From assembly GCA_013372845.1 (NCBI GenBank), contig JAALOD010000007.1, positions 1 to 60,721 on the forward strand: a stretch of DNA of 60,721 bases, given 5' to 3'. The DNA is from Candidatus Udaeobacter sp. (lineage in GTDB: Bacteria > Verrucomicrobiota > Verrucomicrobiia > Chthoniobacterales > UBA10450). This document shows positions 37,718 through 46,266 of the stretch, piece by piece; within the stretch, counting starts at the first letter, position 1; every line of letters starts with the position of its first letter. Under the pieces are notes generated by a model that was given only the letters and a program-made list of their open reading frames with translations, did no database searches and was not told the DNA's origin. The position numbers and the translations under genes were made by a program.

Positions 37718-39673
37718 TTAGGTTTCGATTTGCCCGGCCAGTTGCTGAATCTTGATAACGACGAATTCGGCCGGCTTGAGCGGGGCGAAGCCGACTAGGA
37801 TGTTGACGACGCCGCGATTGATATCGTCCTGCGTCGTGGTTTCGCTGTCGCACTTAACGAAATAAGCTTCCCGCGGGCTTTTGCCTTGAAATGCGCTCTG
37901 GCGGAAAAGACTCTGCATGAACGCGCCAATATTGAGACGAATCTGCGCCCAGAGCGGTTCGTCATTAGGCTCAAAAACCACCCACTGTGTGCCGCGATAG
38001 AGGCTTTCCTCAAGGAAAAGCGCCATCCGCCGTACCGAGACATATTTCCATTCACTCGCTTCTGCGTCTGCCCCAACGAGAGTGCGCGCACCCCAGGAAA
38101 TCGCGCCGTAAATCGGAAAGATGCGAAGACAATTCAATCCAAGCGGGTTGAGTGCCCCATTCTCAGGGTCAGATAGTTTGTAAACCATTCCCTGCACTCC
38201 GGCGAGCGTTGCCTCGACTCCGGCAGGCGCTTTCCACACTCCGCGGGCCGCATCGGTTCGCGCATACAAGCCAGCTATCGCCCCGCATGGCGCGAAGATT
38301 CGTAGTTGAAAGTTGTTGGTTGGATCCGGCAGTTTGAGCCGCGGAAAGTAGGCGGCGCCGTTTGTATCGTGGACTGTTAGGCCAGCCGTTTTCCAATCGA
38401 CCGCGGTCGGAACATCCCGCACGTCGGGTGGCGCATCGATGAGGAGAAAAGCGCGTCGATCTTTACAGTAAGTCATCGCCGCGCTGAATACCGCGTTTTG
38501 ATCACCTTGCACGAGGTCCGGTTGATTCGTTCCCACTCTTGGCGCGGGTCACATCGGGCAGGCAGAGGATGTTGAACAGATCCACCTTTTCCAGCGCATA
38601 AATGCCAGTGAACTTCGAAGGTACGCCAATCAACTGCAAGGTTTGCGGCAGTGCGGTGCCATCCGAGCCGCGAGTAGTCGCGGCTTGGGCAAAGGCGTCG
38701 GCTCCACGCTGACTGGCAGCCCAATAATGCGACACGTTCGCGCCCGCGTTTCCGGCGCTAAGATTGAGAAAGACGTCTGCGTCGTGCGTCGCACCGGCGG
38801 CGAAATTGACCTGCGCGTCATAAGCGTTTGGCACCAATGCCGTCACGTGCACGCCTGCGCCGCTCGTCGTGGGGGTGCATTGCACACGCGCACCGGGGAT
38901 GGTGGCAGCGAGCTCGGCGGTTGCCTGCCGCTCCAACATCCGGCAGACCGAAGCGATCGACCCCGGCAGGGCCTCGTCCTTCGCGATGAAGGGGAACTCG
39001 ACCGAGATCATCGGGTTATCCAGCACGAGCTGGATCGTGTAGGTCTGATCGTTTTTGATGTTGGCCAGCGTGATGTCGCCGCCGTCCAAACCGGTCGCGG
39101 CGGGCCGGCCGGATGCGGGAGTCGCTTTGACCGAGATCAATTTCGAGCCGCCGTCTTCGTCGTTCACGACTGACTCGACGAAATTGTTTTTCGTATCGTC
39201 GATTGTGACGTCGTCGAATGTCTCCACCGTCCCGGTTGCCAGATCAGTGATCGTTAGGTTAAAACTGTCACCGTCAGAAACGCCGTCGTAATCTACGTCA
39301 ATAATGACGTTGTCAGACCAGGTGCCGGTGCTCAGCATCGTCACTTCCAGCGAAGTCGCGCCGCCGCTGACTGCGCTCAGAAGCGTAACCGCTGCTGCCG
39401 TGGCGCCATCCCTCGGCACGCGCACTACGTAGGCAGTCGCGCCGCCATTTGATAAAACTGCTGCACGGCAAAGCTGAGTTCGCTGTCCGGCGCGAGTCCG
39501 CCGAACCCGCGCTCGAAATCGGCGAAGCTAAAGATTTGCGTGGCGCGATTATCGAGCCCGCGCTGGGTGTAGCCGACAAAGGCTGTGATGGAGGTCGCGA
39601 CACCGATGATGGTGCGCACACCGCTGGGGATTTCTTCAATATAGACACCGGGATAGGTCAACGTGGCGGGCAT
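37718..39673 (-). CDS. Contractile sheath protein (two frameshifts)
   Basis: The N-terminus is MPATLTYPGVYIEEIPSGVRTIIGVATSITAFVGYTQRG, the classic sheath start. The frame breaks near 39445, where CAAATGGC should be CAAAATGGC to give QFYQNGGATAYVVRVP. It breaks again near 38530 after ILCLPDVTRAKSGN, continuing NQPDLVQGDQNAVFSAAMTYC. The C-terminal third reads SVRRMALFLEESLYRGTQWVVFEPNDEPLWAQIRLNIGAFMQSLF and VRFAPLKPAEFVVIKI-like sequence, both diagnostic of sheath proteins. Joined length is about 650 residues. A middle insertion (about 95-330) is a variable surface domain. It is the only sheath gene seen. A homopolymer loss at the first break argues for sequencing error. Confidence 0.85.
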
Positions 39674-39695
39674 GATTGTGCTTTCTTGTTAGAGA

Positions 39696-40096
39696 TTACG
39701 GACTTTCGTCAGGAGTAGAGTTTCGTGGTGGCCGTTGCTGAAGCGTCGCGAGATAATGCGGGGAGGCGCGGTAAAATACGTTGCCATCCGCATATCGCTG
39801 TTGTTCGAGGAAACCTTGTTCGACGAGTTGAGCGACGGTCCCTGCAATTTTCGGCGCCCATTTTTGGACGCAGGCGTCGAGCACCCACCAATGAAGGATG
39901 CCATCGATGGTGTCTTGCGCATTCGGATGCCTGGCCAGATAATCGAGAATTTCTGGCGCTGGAGATGGAAGCAAAGGCTCGGCAGGCACATTGGAGACGT
40001 CAATCCGCCCCTTAAAGCAATCGGCGTACCCGTAGTTTCCGCCCGCAGTGCAGGCCAATACCAACTATGTGCCTCCGGCGGTCTCGCGAGTTTCAA
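39696..40096 (-). CDS. Small winged-helix-like protein, first gene of eCIS operon (frame uncertain)
   Basis: A TTG at 40096 has a strong AGAGGAGG ribosome-binding site and opens MKLARPPEAHSWYWPAL. After about 40000 the convincing frame is a different one: EPLLPSPAPEILDYLARHPNAQDTIDGILHWWVLDACVQKWAPKIAGTVAQLVEQGFLEQQRYADGNVFYRAS, which fits a winged-helix fold (three helices, then a hairpin). An in-frame TTG at 40064 or GTG near 39990 could also start the second part. Small proteins with this pattern precede the sheath gene in several eCIS loci. DNA-binding is possible but not shown. Confidence 0.6.
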
Positions 40097-40182
40097 TTCC
40101 TCCTCTCAAAATGCGCTCGCCCAAGAAGATCTCTATCAGTACCCCAACACGCATTTGGCGTTGCATTCGAGAGCGCCAGTGA

Positions 40183-40266
40183 GGACAATTTTGCCCTACC
40201 ATCCTAGCGAATATTCGCTGCCGATTTCCTGGTAACCGTGTGTGCACAGGGAGGACAATTTTGTCC
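40183..40266. promoter_or_regulatory. Putative operator/UAS sites upstream of eCIS operon
   Basis: GGACAATTTTGTCC (40253-40266) is an inverted repeat with arms GGACAA/TTGTCC. A near copy, GGACAATTTTGCCC, lies at 40183-40196, exactly 70 bp away, and a half site TTGTCC is near 40300. Between them AGCGAATATTCGCT (40206-40219) is a perfect 14-bp palindrome. The sites lie between the sigma-54-type activator gene and the first eCIS gene, where enhancer sites for such an activator are expected. Confidence 0.55.
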
Positions 40267-40349
40267 GCTCTCCGACAGTCCTTTGCCACGCCGTATAGTT
40301 GTCCTAGCTGAAGAAGGTAGTCGGCGCCGTTACCTCGCGTGCGCGAGGC

Positions 40350-41765
40350 TCAACCGCGTCTCGCGCTGGCGAGCAGGCCGTGCTTGCGCAAGAGTTCCCA
40401 AAATGCTCGACGATTTTTTTTCACGGCGAACGCAGCGCGGGTGATGTTTCCATCGTGCGCATCCAGAACCGCCGCGAGAAAGTCATGCTCAAATCGCTGA
40501 ACCGCACGCGATTTCATCGCTTGGAACGAGTGCTCTTTGGCGGTGAGGCTGTCCGGAAGGTCAAGGTCCGAAGGCTCGATAGAATCCCTATCGGAAAGGA
40601 CGATGGCGCGCGTCAGCACGTTTTGGAGTTCACGCACGTTACCCGGCCATGAATGACTGAGCAGGCAGTTAAGCGCGGCGAGCGAGAGTTTTTTCGGTTG
40701 CCTGTCCGTGATTGCAGCCTGTTTCTCGAGAAAGTCGTGGGTCAGCAAGAGGATATCGCCGCGACGTTCGCGCAACGCCGGAAGCGTAAGTGACAATACG
40801 TTCAACCGATAGAATAGATCCTCGCGGAATTTTCCTTCGCGCACTACGTGACTGAAATCGGAGTTCGCTGCCGCGACCACGCGGATGTTTGCATGAAGAA
40901 TCTGCTGCGAACCGACCGAACGGTATTCTCCGTCCTGCAGGAAACGGAGCAGCTTCACTTGTGCCTGAGGCGTGAGGCAGTCGATCTCATCCAAAAACAG
41001 CGTGCCGCCTTCGGCCTCGCAGATCAGTCCCGCTTGATCGGACGCGGCGCCCGTGAACGCGCCGCGTTTATGGCCGAATATCTCGCTTTCCACGAGGTTT
41101 TCGGGAAGCGCACCGCAATTAACCGGAACGAACGGCCGATCCGCGCGCGGACTCAGGTAGTGAATGGCGCGCGCAAAGAGTTCCTTACCGGTACCGGACT
41201 CGCCAGAGATCAGCACGGTCGCATCACATCGCGCGAATCGCGGCACACACCGGACTCTCTCGAGAAACGCGGGGCTCTCGCCAATGATCTGTTTAAGGCC
41301 AATATCCTCTTTGACCTTTTGCACGAGTGCATCGCCGCCGTAGGTGACTAGCGCCTGGCGCATAAGGCGTGGTAACACTTCAGAACGCCGCAACGGAGCC
41401 AGCAGGAAATCCGATGCGCCCATCTCAAGCACTGGGAAAACATCGAATGCATCCGGATGCGTCGTAGTCACGAGAACCGGGCAATGCGGGAAAGCCCGCC
41501 GAAGCGACGCAAAAAAAAGTTCCAGTTTTGTTGCTTCAAAAGAATCGAGAGCGGCCACGACTACGTTGGTGTTGCCAAGGCGGTCCCCATGCGGTTTGAG
41601 GCCGGACTCTGCACTATAGTCGACTCGCGAGAACGTGAACCCTTTCGCCTTCGCGAGCAATGCCTCGAGCGAGTCCGCCAGAGCAGTCGTCTCGGGTCCG
41701 CAGACGATCGCCACTCGAATCACCGGACTGCCGTCCGTCAGATTCGGGAGCTGCGCGGAAGTCAT
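40350..41765 (-). CDS. Sigma-54-dependent transcriptional activator (Fis-type)
   Basis: 471 residues. Residues ~15-140 form a receiver-like domain (VIRVAIVCGPETTALADSLEALL...FPVLEMGASDFLLAPLRRSEVL). The acidic pair expected at the first strand is absent, so phosphorylation is doubtful. The central AAA+ domain has Walker A GESGTGKELFARAIHY (about 188), the sigma-54 contact loop GAFTGA (about 236) and Walker B GGTLFLDEIDCL. The C-terminus, ending HDGNITRAAFAVKKNRRAFWELLRKHGL, is a Fis-type helix-turn-helix. It lies immediately upstream of the eCIS operon on the same strand, so it is the best candidate for its activator. Copy B of the structured leader element lies 20 nt before its start. Confidence 0.88.
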   Translation of the reverse strand: MTSAQLPNLTDGSPVIRVAIVCGPETTALADSLEALLAKAKGFTFSRVDYSAESGLKPHGDRLGNTNVVVAALDSFEATKLELFFASLRRAFPHCPVLVTTTHPDAFDVFPVLEMGASDFLLAPLRRSEVLPRLMRQALVTYGGDALVQKVKEDIGLKQIIGESPAFLERVRCVPRFARCDATVLISGESGTGKELFARAIHYLSPRADRPFVPVNCGALPENLVESEIFGHKRGAFTGAASDQAGLICEAEGGTLFLDEIDCLTPQAQVKLLRFLQDGEYRSVGSQQILHANIRVVAAANSDFSHVVREGKFREDLFYRLNVLSLTLPALRERRGDILLLTHDFLEKQAAITDRQPKKLSLAALNCLLSHSWPGNVRELQNVLTRAIVLSDRDSIEPSDLDLPDSLTAKEHSFQAMKSRAVQRFEHDFLAAVLDAHDGNITRAAFAVKKNRRAFWELLRKHGLLASARRG

Positions 41766-41784
41766 AAACGCCTAAATCGGGAGA

Positions 41785-41998
41785 ATTGTTGGCTGCAATC
41801 CAGTTCCGTGCGGGACCGAGAACCGCTATTGCAGCGAGAGTTCCTCCAATTCGGGACTCACTCGCTTGCCTCGGAGTTCCACTTGGACTTGGAGATCGCG
41901 TCACGCGGCGGTCCCAGCGAAAGTTCAGCGAGCTCAGGCTTCCCAGCTCGGCCGAAGATGCGTTGATCCGTCGGGGGACGTAATCAAAAAACTCTTAA
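41785..41998 (-). ncRNA. Structured leader element, copy B
   Basis: About 210 nt aligning with copy A at 13155-13370 along its full length. It ends about 20 nt before the start codon of the sigma-54-type activator, in sense orientation. The sense strand can fold TGCAAT-AG-CGGTTC...GAACTG-G-ATTGCA, then AGCGAG...CTCGCT, then GTCCA...TGGAAC with one bulge. Conserved blocks are GGATTGCA, GATCTCCAA, GCGATCTCC and TGATTACGTC. Loops differ between copies while stems are kept. No reading frame is preserved, so RNA or DNA structure rather than protein is conserved. Confidence 0.55.
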
Positions 41999-42186
41999 GA
42001 AAATCGTGGAAATTTGTCAAGATTTTTTACAAAGCTGGCGGCCTTTACTCATCTCCTTTTCGGGGTTTGGGTGACGGGATTGATGTACGTCAGATCACCA
42101 CTTTGTGCTTTTGTCCCTGCGGTAAACCGCGTCCGATTGCGCATTTTTGGCGGCAACAGTCGAAAAATCGAGACTCGCACGAAGCG

Positions 42187-42366
42187 AAGTCTGGCGCGTC
42201 GCTGTGCTAGAATTTCTGCGAGAACGAGGCGCACTCTATGCACTATTCACGATCGGAAAAGACTTCCGAGCAAAAATGCATTTTCGCCTCGTAAATAGAT
42301 TGTTTTTTTGAAACGAAAAGCGACGCTCTGAAATCGATGATTTCGCAATCCTAAGTCTGGCGCGTC
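42187..42366. repeat. Direct repeat pair AAGTCTGGCGCGTC
   Basis: The 14-bp word occurs exactly at 42187-42200 and 42353-42366, 166 bp apart. The second copy is inside the tRNA-Leu half (its anticodon arm region). A pair of repeats with one copy in a tRNA gene is how integration sites usually look, but no integrase gene is in the window. Confidence 0.5.
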
Positions 42367-42387
42367 TGCCAATTTCGCCACCCCGGC
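42348..42387 (-). pseudogene. 5' half of tRNA-Leu (anticodon TAG)
   Basis: The minus strand reads GCCGGGGTGGCGAAATTGGC-AGACGC-GCCAGACTTAGGAT, which is the acceptor 5' strand, D arm and anticodon arm start of tRNA-Leu with loop CTTAGGA. The sequence that should follow (TCTGG closing the anticodon stem, variable arm, T arm with GTTCGA) is absent; instead TGCGAAATC follows. It is a truncated gene and not functional as a tRNA. Confidence 0.75.
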
Positions 42388-42509
42388 AATCCGATTTCGG
42401 ATTGTAAATTTTCGATTACCGATGCAAGTGGCACCGAGGTTCCAACGCGGCGACGTGCGCAGTCATCGCCAGGCTAGCGGCGACAGAAACCTCCGGGAGA
42501 AATTGCCGA

Positions 42510-42923
42510 TCAATCACCGAGGGAGCCGAACCCATCGAATTGCTGAATCAGAATGCGATGGGGTCCGTGCGTTTCCTCCACAAAATCGGGACTTGTTGTT
42601 AGTCCATATGCCACAAGTGACTGTTTGTAGGCGTTGTATTCGGCTTGGTTGCCAACCAGGATCCGGTCCTTGGTCGCAGTCGGATATACGTAATACAATT
42701 TTCCCTTGTATCCAACGGTGGAAACCTTGCCGGCTGGCAGTGCGCTAACTCGTTGCTGCTGTTTGGGCGTGGTCACGGTCTTTGTCCTGAATCCGGAGCG
42801 CAACAGCAGGTTTTCCTTCTGAGATGCCGTACTGGGACCGACGACAGTGCTCTGGCAGCCGGACACCAGGCCCAGCGATAAGATTACGACAAACACATCC
42901 GAAAATAGAAATGTCTTTTCCAT
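42510..42923 (-). CDS. Small predicted lipoprotein
   Basis: 137 residues from the ATG at 42923 (MEKTFLFSDVFVVILSLGLVSGCQS). GAGGA lies 9 nt before it; an ATG 9 bases earlier is too near that site. The hydrophobic stretch ending LVSGC is a lipobox, so the protein is probably a lipoprotein. The mature part contains VGYKGKLYYVYPTATKDRILVGNQAEYNAYKQSL, then ends with HRILIQQFDGFGSLGD. Family not recognised. It stands alone between the tRNA fragment and nuoI. Confidence 0.7.
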   Translation of the reverse strand: MEKTFLFSDVFVVILSLGLVSGCQSTVVGPSTASQKENLLLRSGFRTKTVTTPKQQQRVSALPAGKVSTVGYKGKLYYVYPTATKDRILVGNQAEYNAYKQSLVAYGLTTSPDFVEETHGPHRILIQQFDGFGSLGD

Positions 42924-43041
42924 CTTTCTCATTCCTCTGTTTGGTTGCGCTTTTGCCGTGTTATTTGTTAGACGTCAAAACAAATCTTTGAAAGCGCCGC
43001 CTTTACCAAAGTAATTCCTGCTCAGCGTTGATAATTCCCGG

Positions 43042-43650
43042 CTACGATGAAGCGCGAGTTGGGGCGGGCGACGCGGCCGGTGTAGCAGGTTTCGATGCTG
43101 CAGGCGCCGCCGCTTTCCTTTTTGCAGCGGCCTCAGCCGCAGCGGCGAGTTTTGCATCGACTTGAGCCGCATCGGTTGGCGAGATCCGGCGATAATAGTC
43201 GTTAGACTTCGCCAGATCATCCTTGCGCATCAACAACGCATCGAAGCGTTCGCGACGGCTAAGCTCGAACTCTTTGTCCATCTTTATCGCCTCAAACGGG
43301 CAAACTTCGACGCAAATCTGGCAGCTCATGCAAACCGAGACATCGATGTCGAAGATTTTCGGGTAAAATTGAGGTTTACCCATGTAATCGGGCTTCTTGT
43401 CTTCGCTCTTAACGATGTAAATGCATTGCGGCGGACATTCCTTCTCGCAAATCTTGCACGCCACACACCGTAACCCCGCTTGCGGATCGTCCCCGTCATA
43501 AACGAGGAACGGAAAATTGCGGTAGTTCTCCGGCAACGGATTCCGCTCCTCCGGGTACTGCACCGTGATCAGCCGTTCCTTGTCGAAATAACTCCCGACA
43601 AAGTTGCGCGCCGTAACCGCCATTCCTTTGAGTATGCCTGTGCCGATCAT
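43042..43650 (-). CDS. nuoI: NADH-quinone oxidoreductase subunit I
   Basis: 202 residues. Two 4Fe-4S motifs are complete: CVACKICEKECPPQCI and CMSCQICVEVCPFEAI. The subunit carries the N6a/N6b clusters that pass electrons towards the quinone site. Residues after ~165 form an Ala/Lys/Pro-rich tail (AEAAAKRKAAAPAASKPATPAASPAPTRASS), longer than usual. It follows nuoD after a 120-bp gap that contains an inverted repeat; nuoE, F, G and H are not here. Confidence 0.92.
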   Translation of the reverse strand: MIGTGILKGMAVTARNFVGSYFDKERLITVQYPEERNPLPENYRNFPFLVYDGDDPQAGLRCVACKICEKECPPQCIYIVKSEDKKPDYMGKPQFYPKIFDIDVSVCMSCQICVEVCPFEAIKMDKEFELSRRERFDALLMRKDDLAKSNDYYRRISPTDAAQVDAKLAAAAEAAAKRKAAAPAASKPATPAASPAPTRASS

Positions 43651-43671
43651 GACTTCGTCAAAGTTAGAAGC

Positions 43672-43757
43672 GTTACAAAGTTAAAAAGTTACAAAGGTGG
43701 TTTGCGCCCACTATCAACTTCCGTTGTAACATTGTAACTCTCTTAACTTTTTAACTC
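43672..43757. repeat. Imperfect inverted repeat between nuoD and nuoI
   Basis: Left arm GTTACAAAGTTAAAAAGTTA (43672-43691) and right arm TTGTAACTCTCTTAACTTTT (about 43731-43750) pair imperfectly around a ~40-bp centre. It fills most of the gap and looks like a small AT-rich REP/MITE-type element; it could also end transcription. Confidence 0.5.
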
Positions 43758-43769
43758 GTGACCTTCGTG

Positions 43770-44936
43770 TCAGCGATCCACTTCTCCCATGACAATATCG
43801 ATGCTGCCGAGAATTACCATCACATCGGCAACGGTGTGGCCAAGGCACATATCTTCTAAAATCGTCAGATTGATAAAACTCGGCGGACGCACACGGTACC
43901 GATATGGGTTCGTTCCGCCGTCACTGATCAAATAGAAACCGAGCTCACCTTTCGGCGCTTCAATGCGCCCATAAGCTTCGCCAACCGGCGGACGAAAGGC
44001 GCGGATTTTCACCTTCGGGTTGATGATCGGGCCGGCAGGAATTTGTTCGAAGGCCTGCTTCAAAATTCCGACGCTCTCGCCCATCTCCAACACGCGCATC
44101 ATTAGCCGATCGTAAGTGTCCCCGTGTTCGCCCAGCGGAATCCGGAATTTGAAGCGTGGATAGAATCCGTAGCCGTCCACTTTTCGCACATCATAATTGA
44201 CGCCGCAGGCGCGAAGCATCGGACCGGTAATACCGGCACTAACCGCGAGCTCCGGCGAGACGTTTCCAACGTTCTGCGTTCGCGCGATTACAACTTCATT
44301 GCCGACGATCAATTGTTCCAGCTCGTCAACGAACCGCGGGAAACGGTCGACAATTTTCTTCGCGTAGGCGAGCCATTCGCGACTGGCATCGACGCGGCAC
44401 CCACCGAATCGCATGTAGTCGCACATCATGCGCGAGCCCGAAAGCGATTCGAACAGATCGAGAATTTTTTCACGCTCGCGGAACGCGTACATGAGCGGCG
44501 TCCCCCAGGCCCCCATATCGTTAAGCAAAAACCCCAGAAGCGACGCGTGATTCTGGAGCCGCGTCAGCTCTGCAAGAATAACACGAAGATATTCGGCGCG
44601 TTCTGGAACTTCGATGCCGGCCAATTTTTCCACGCTGAGCGCATACGCCCAGTTATTGGTCATCGAGCAAAAGTAATCGAGGCGATCGGTGTACGGCATT
44701 GAGCCGAGATAGCTCACGTTCTCGCCAATTTTTTCATGATTGCGATGCAGATATCCGAACACCGGCTTGAGCTTGCGCACGACCTCGCCTTCGAGCGCAA
44801 CGTTCATGCGGAAAACGCCGTGGGTGGACGGATGTTGCGGCCCCATCGAAACTTCGAGTAACTCGCCCTCGAGTCGCGAGCCCATACTGACGGGCGGTCG
44901 CTCCATTGCTTCGAGTGTTTCAACGGTGGCGCTCAT
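43770..44936 (-). CDS. nuoD: NADH-quinone oxidoreductase subunit D
   Basis: 388 residues, matching the 49-kDa subunit: [62 protein letters not shown], and the C-terminal [12 protein letters not shown]-type ending ([41 protein letters not shown]). It forms the quinone-binding site with NuoB. The ATG overlaps the nuoC stop by four bases. A 140-bp diverged copy of residues near 50-100 is found at 13.4 kb. Confidence 0.95.
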   Translation of the reverse strand: MSATVETLEAMERPPVSMGSRLEGELLEVSMGPQHPSTHGVFRMNVALEGEVVRKLKPVFGYLHRNHEKIGENVSYLGSMPYTDRLDYFCSMTNNWAYALSVEKLAGIEVPERAEYLRVILAELTRLQNHASLLGFLLNDMGAWGTPLMYAFREREKILDLFESLSGSRMMCDYMRFGGCRVDASREWLAYAKKIVDRFPRFVDELEQLIVGNEVVIARTQNVGNVSPELAVSAGITGPMLRACGVNYDVRKVDGYGFYPRFKFRIPLGEHGDTYDRLMMRVLEMGESVGILKQAFEQIPAGPIINPKVKIRAFRPPVGEAYGRIEAPKGELGFYLISDGGTNPYRYRVRPPSFINLTILEDMCLGHTVADVMVILGSIDIVMGEVDR

Positions 44937-45607
44937 GTCGGCTTCGATCCTTCAACGATGCTTTCGGCGCCGTCGATTTGCGGTCGCGGTGTGTAATATG
45001 GCTTCGCTCTCTCCAGCACATCATCGTGCGGTGTCGGTTCGTATTCGTAATCGTCCGGTTCCCGATAATCTTTGCGCATCGGATAATCCTCGAACTCGTC
45101 CCACATCAAGATCCGGCGCAAGTCGGGATGGCCGTCGAATTTGACTCCGTAAAGATCAAAAATCTCGCGTTCCTGAAACTCTGCGCTTCGCCAGATCGGC
45201 GTGAGTGAAGGCAGGCAAGCATTCTCTACACGGTCTGATGTCCGGATTCGAATGATAACCGGTCCATGTTTGTGGGTCATCGAGTAAAGGTGGTAAACGG
45301 CTTCGATGTGGCCGGGAATTTTTTCCTCGGTCGTTTCATTGACTTCCTTTTCCTCGCCATCGACGACTTTTTTCACCTTTACCGTTTTCTTTACGGTGCG
45401 ATCCAGCCAATCGACGCCAGTCACATTGGAGCAAAAATCCAAGCGCAGCGCTGGGTCGTCACGCAGCCACTTCGCCACATCGCACGCGTGTTCATTGTCG
45501 ACCCTGAGCGAATGCTGCTGTGATGGACCGCCGTTGGTAACGATATCGATCTTCGCTCCGGGCACCGCGGCCTCGATACGCGCTTTGATTTCCTCTAACG
45601 ACTCCAC
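44933..45607 (-). CDS. nuoC: NADH-quinone oxidoreductase subunit C
   Basis: 224 residues from a GTG at 45607, 2 bp after the nuoB stop (upstream codons belong to nuoB in another frame). Family blocks are [86 protein letters not shown] charged insertion ([26 protein letters not shown]) between strands is unusual. The subunit stabilises the NuoB-D module. Confidence 0.92.
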   Translation of the reverse strand: MESLEEIKARIEAAVPGAKIDIVTNGGPSQQHSLRVDNEHACDVAKWLRDDPALRLDFCSNVTGVDWLDRTVKKTVKVKKVVDGEEKEVNETTEEKIPGHIEAVYHLYSMTHKHGPVIIRIRTSDRVENACLPSLTPIWRSAEFQEREIFDLYGVKFDGHPDLRRILMWDEFEDYPMRKDYREPDDYEYEPTPHDDVLERAKPYYTPRPQIDGAESIVEGSKPT

Positions 45608-45609
45608 GG

Positions 45610-46233
45610 TCAGACGCGCTCGAGTTTTGGCGGGTGAAAAACGTCGGGGTTCGCCGGTGGCTCGAGATCGTGCTTTCCAAATGCGGGCACGGGGAATTCG
45701 CTTGGTTGCTCTGAATCGAGATGAGCCGCCTTGTTCGCACCGCTCAACTTTTGCTCGTCGATCTTGCGCTGTAATTCCATGAATGCGTGCAAGAGTGCTT
45801 CCGGACGCGGCGGACAACCGGGAATATAAACATCGACCGGAATGTAACGGTCGATTCCCTTGAGGACATTGTAGCCTTGCTTGAACGGGCCGCCAGAAAT
45901 GGCGCACGCGCCCATTGCGATTACGTATTTCGGATCGGCCATTTGATTGTAAAGACGCACGATCTGTGGCGCCATTTTCTTGGTCACGGTGCCTGCGACA
46001 ATCATCAGGTCGGCCTGACGAGGCGATGGCCGAAAAACTTCTCCGCCGAAACGCGCGATATCGTAACGCGACGCCGCTGTCGCGATCATCTCAATCGCGC
46101 AACACGCGAGTCCGAACTGGAGCGGCCAGATCGAATTCTTGCGTCCCCAGTTGTAAAGCTCCTGCATCGAACTTACCCAAACCCCTTGTTGCTGCAGTTT
46201 GCTGCGCAAGACCTCGTCGATTCCTTCGCTCAT
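45610..46233 (-). CDS. nuoB: NADH-quinone oxidoreductase subunit B
   Basis: 207 residues. [16 protein letters not shown] carries the paired Cys of the N2 4Fe-4S cluster, followed by [37 protein letters not shown] and [18 protein letters not shown] with the other two Cys. The C-terminal ~45 residues after [10 protein letters not shown] are an extension poor in conserved sequence. It lies 33 bp after nuoA. Confidence 0.95.
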   Translation of the reverse strand: MSEGIDEVLRSKLQQQGVWVSSMQELYNWGRKNSIWPLQFGLACCAIEMIATAASRYDIARFGGEVFRPSPRQADLMIVAGTVTKKMAPQIVRLYNQMADPKYVIAMGACAISGGPFKQGYNVLKGIDRYIPVDVYIPGCPPRPEALLHAFMELQRKIDEQKLSGANKAAHLDSEQPSEFPVPAFGKHDLEPPANPDVFHPPKLERV

Positions 46234-46266
46234 TGCTCCGCTCTAACGCCTTGGTCGTTCAACGCC

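Larger units (their letters stand above)
15424..39256. repeat. TCGTTAGGC word, enriched across the eCIS operon
   Basis: By eye I count about 30 copies of CGTTAGG or its complement CCTAACG between 15.4 and 39.3 kb, and about 7 in the remaining 35 kb. Chance for this base composition would be about 3-4 and 4-5. The fuller consensus is TCGTTAGGC. Examples are near 15424, 17482, 18862, 20271, 20290, 22995, 24041, 25202, 26829, 27327, 27789, 28753, 32276, 33476, 34778, 36701 and 39250. Copies occur in both orientations and in different codon frames, always avoiding the TAA/TAG frame. A DNA-level function (uptake, recombination or protein-binding site) or inherited word bias is possible. Confidence 0.7.

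Noticed and set aside
37718-39673. Three separate sheath genes, as in Afp (Afp2-4)
   Set aside because: The three frames carry consecutive, non-overlapping parts of a single sheath protein.
40160-40182. Sigma-54 promoter (-24/-12) for the eCIS operon
   Set aside because: TGGCGC and ATGCAA are present, but 11 instead of 10 bases separate GG and GC, a spacing that normally abolishes activity.
42348-42387. Functional tRNA-Leu, or tRNA with a group I intron
   Set aside because: The anticodon stem does not close, and no 3' half with a T arm was found within several hundred bases.
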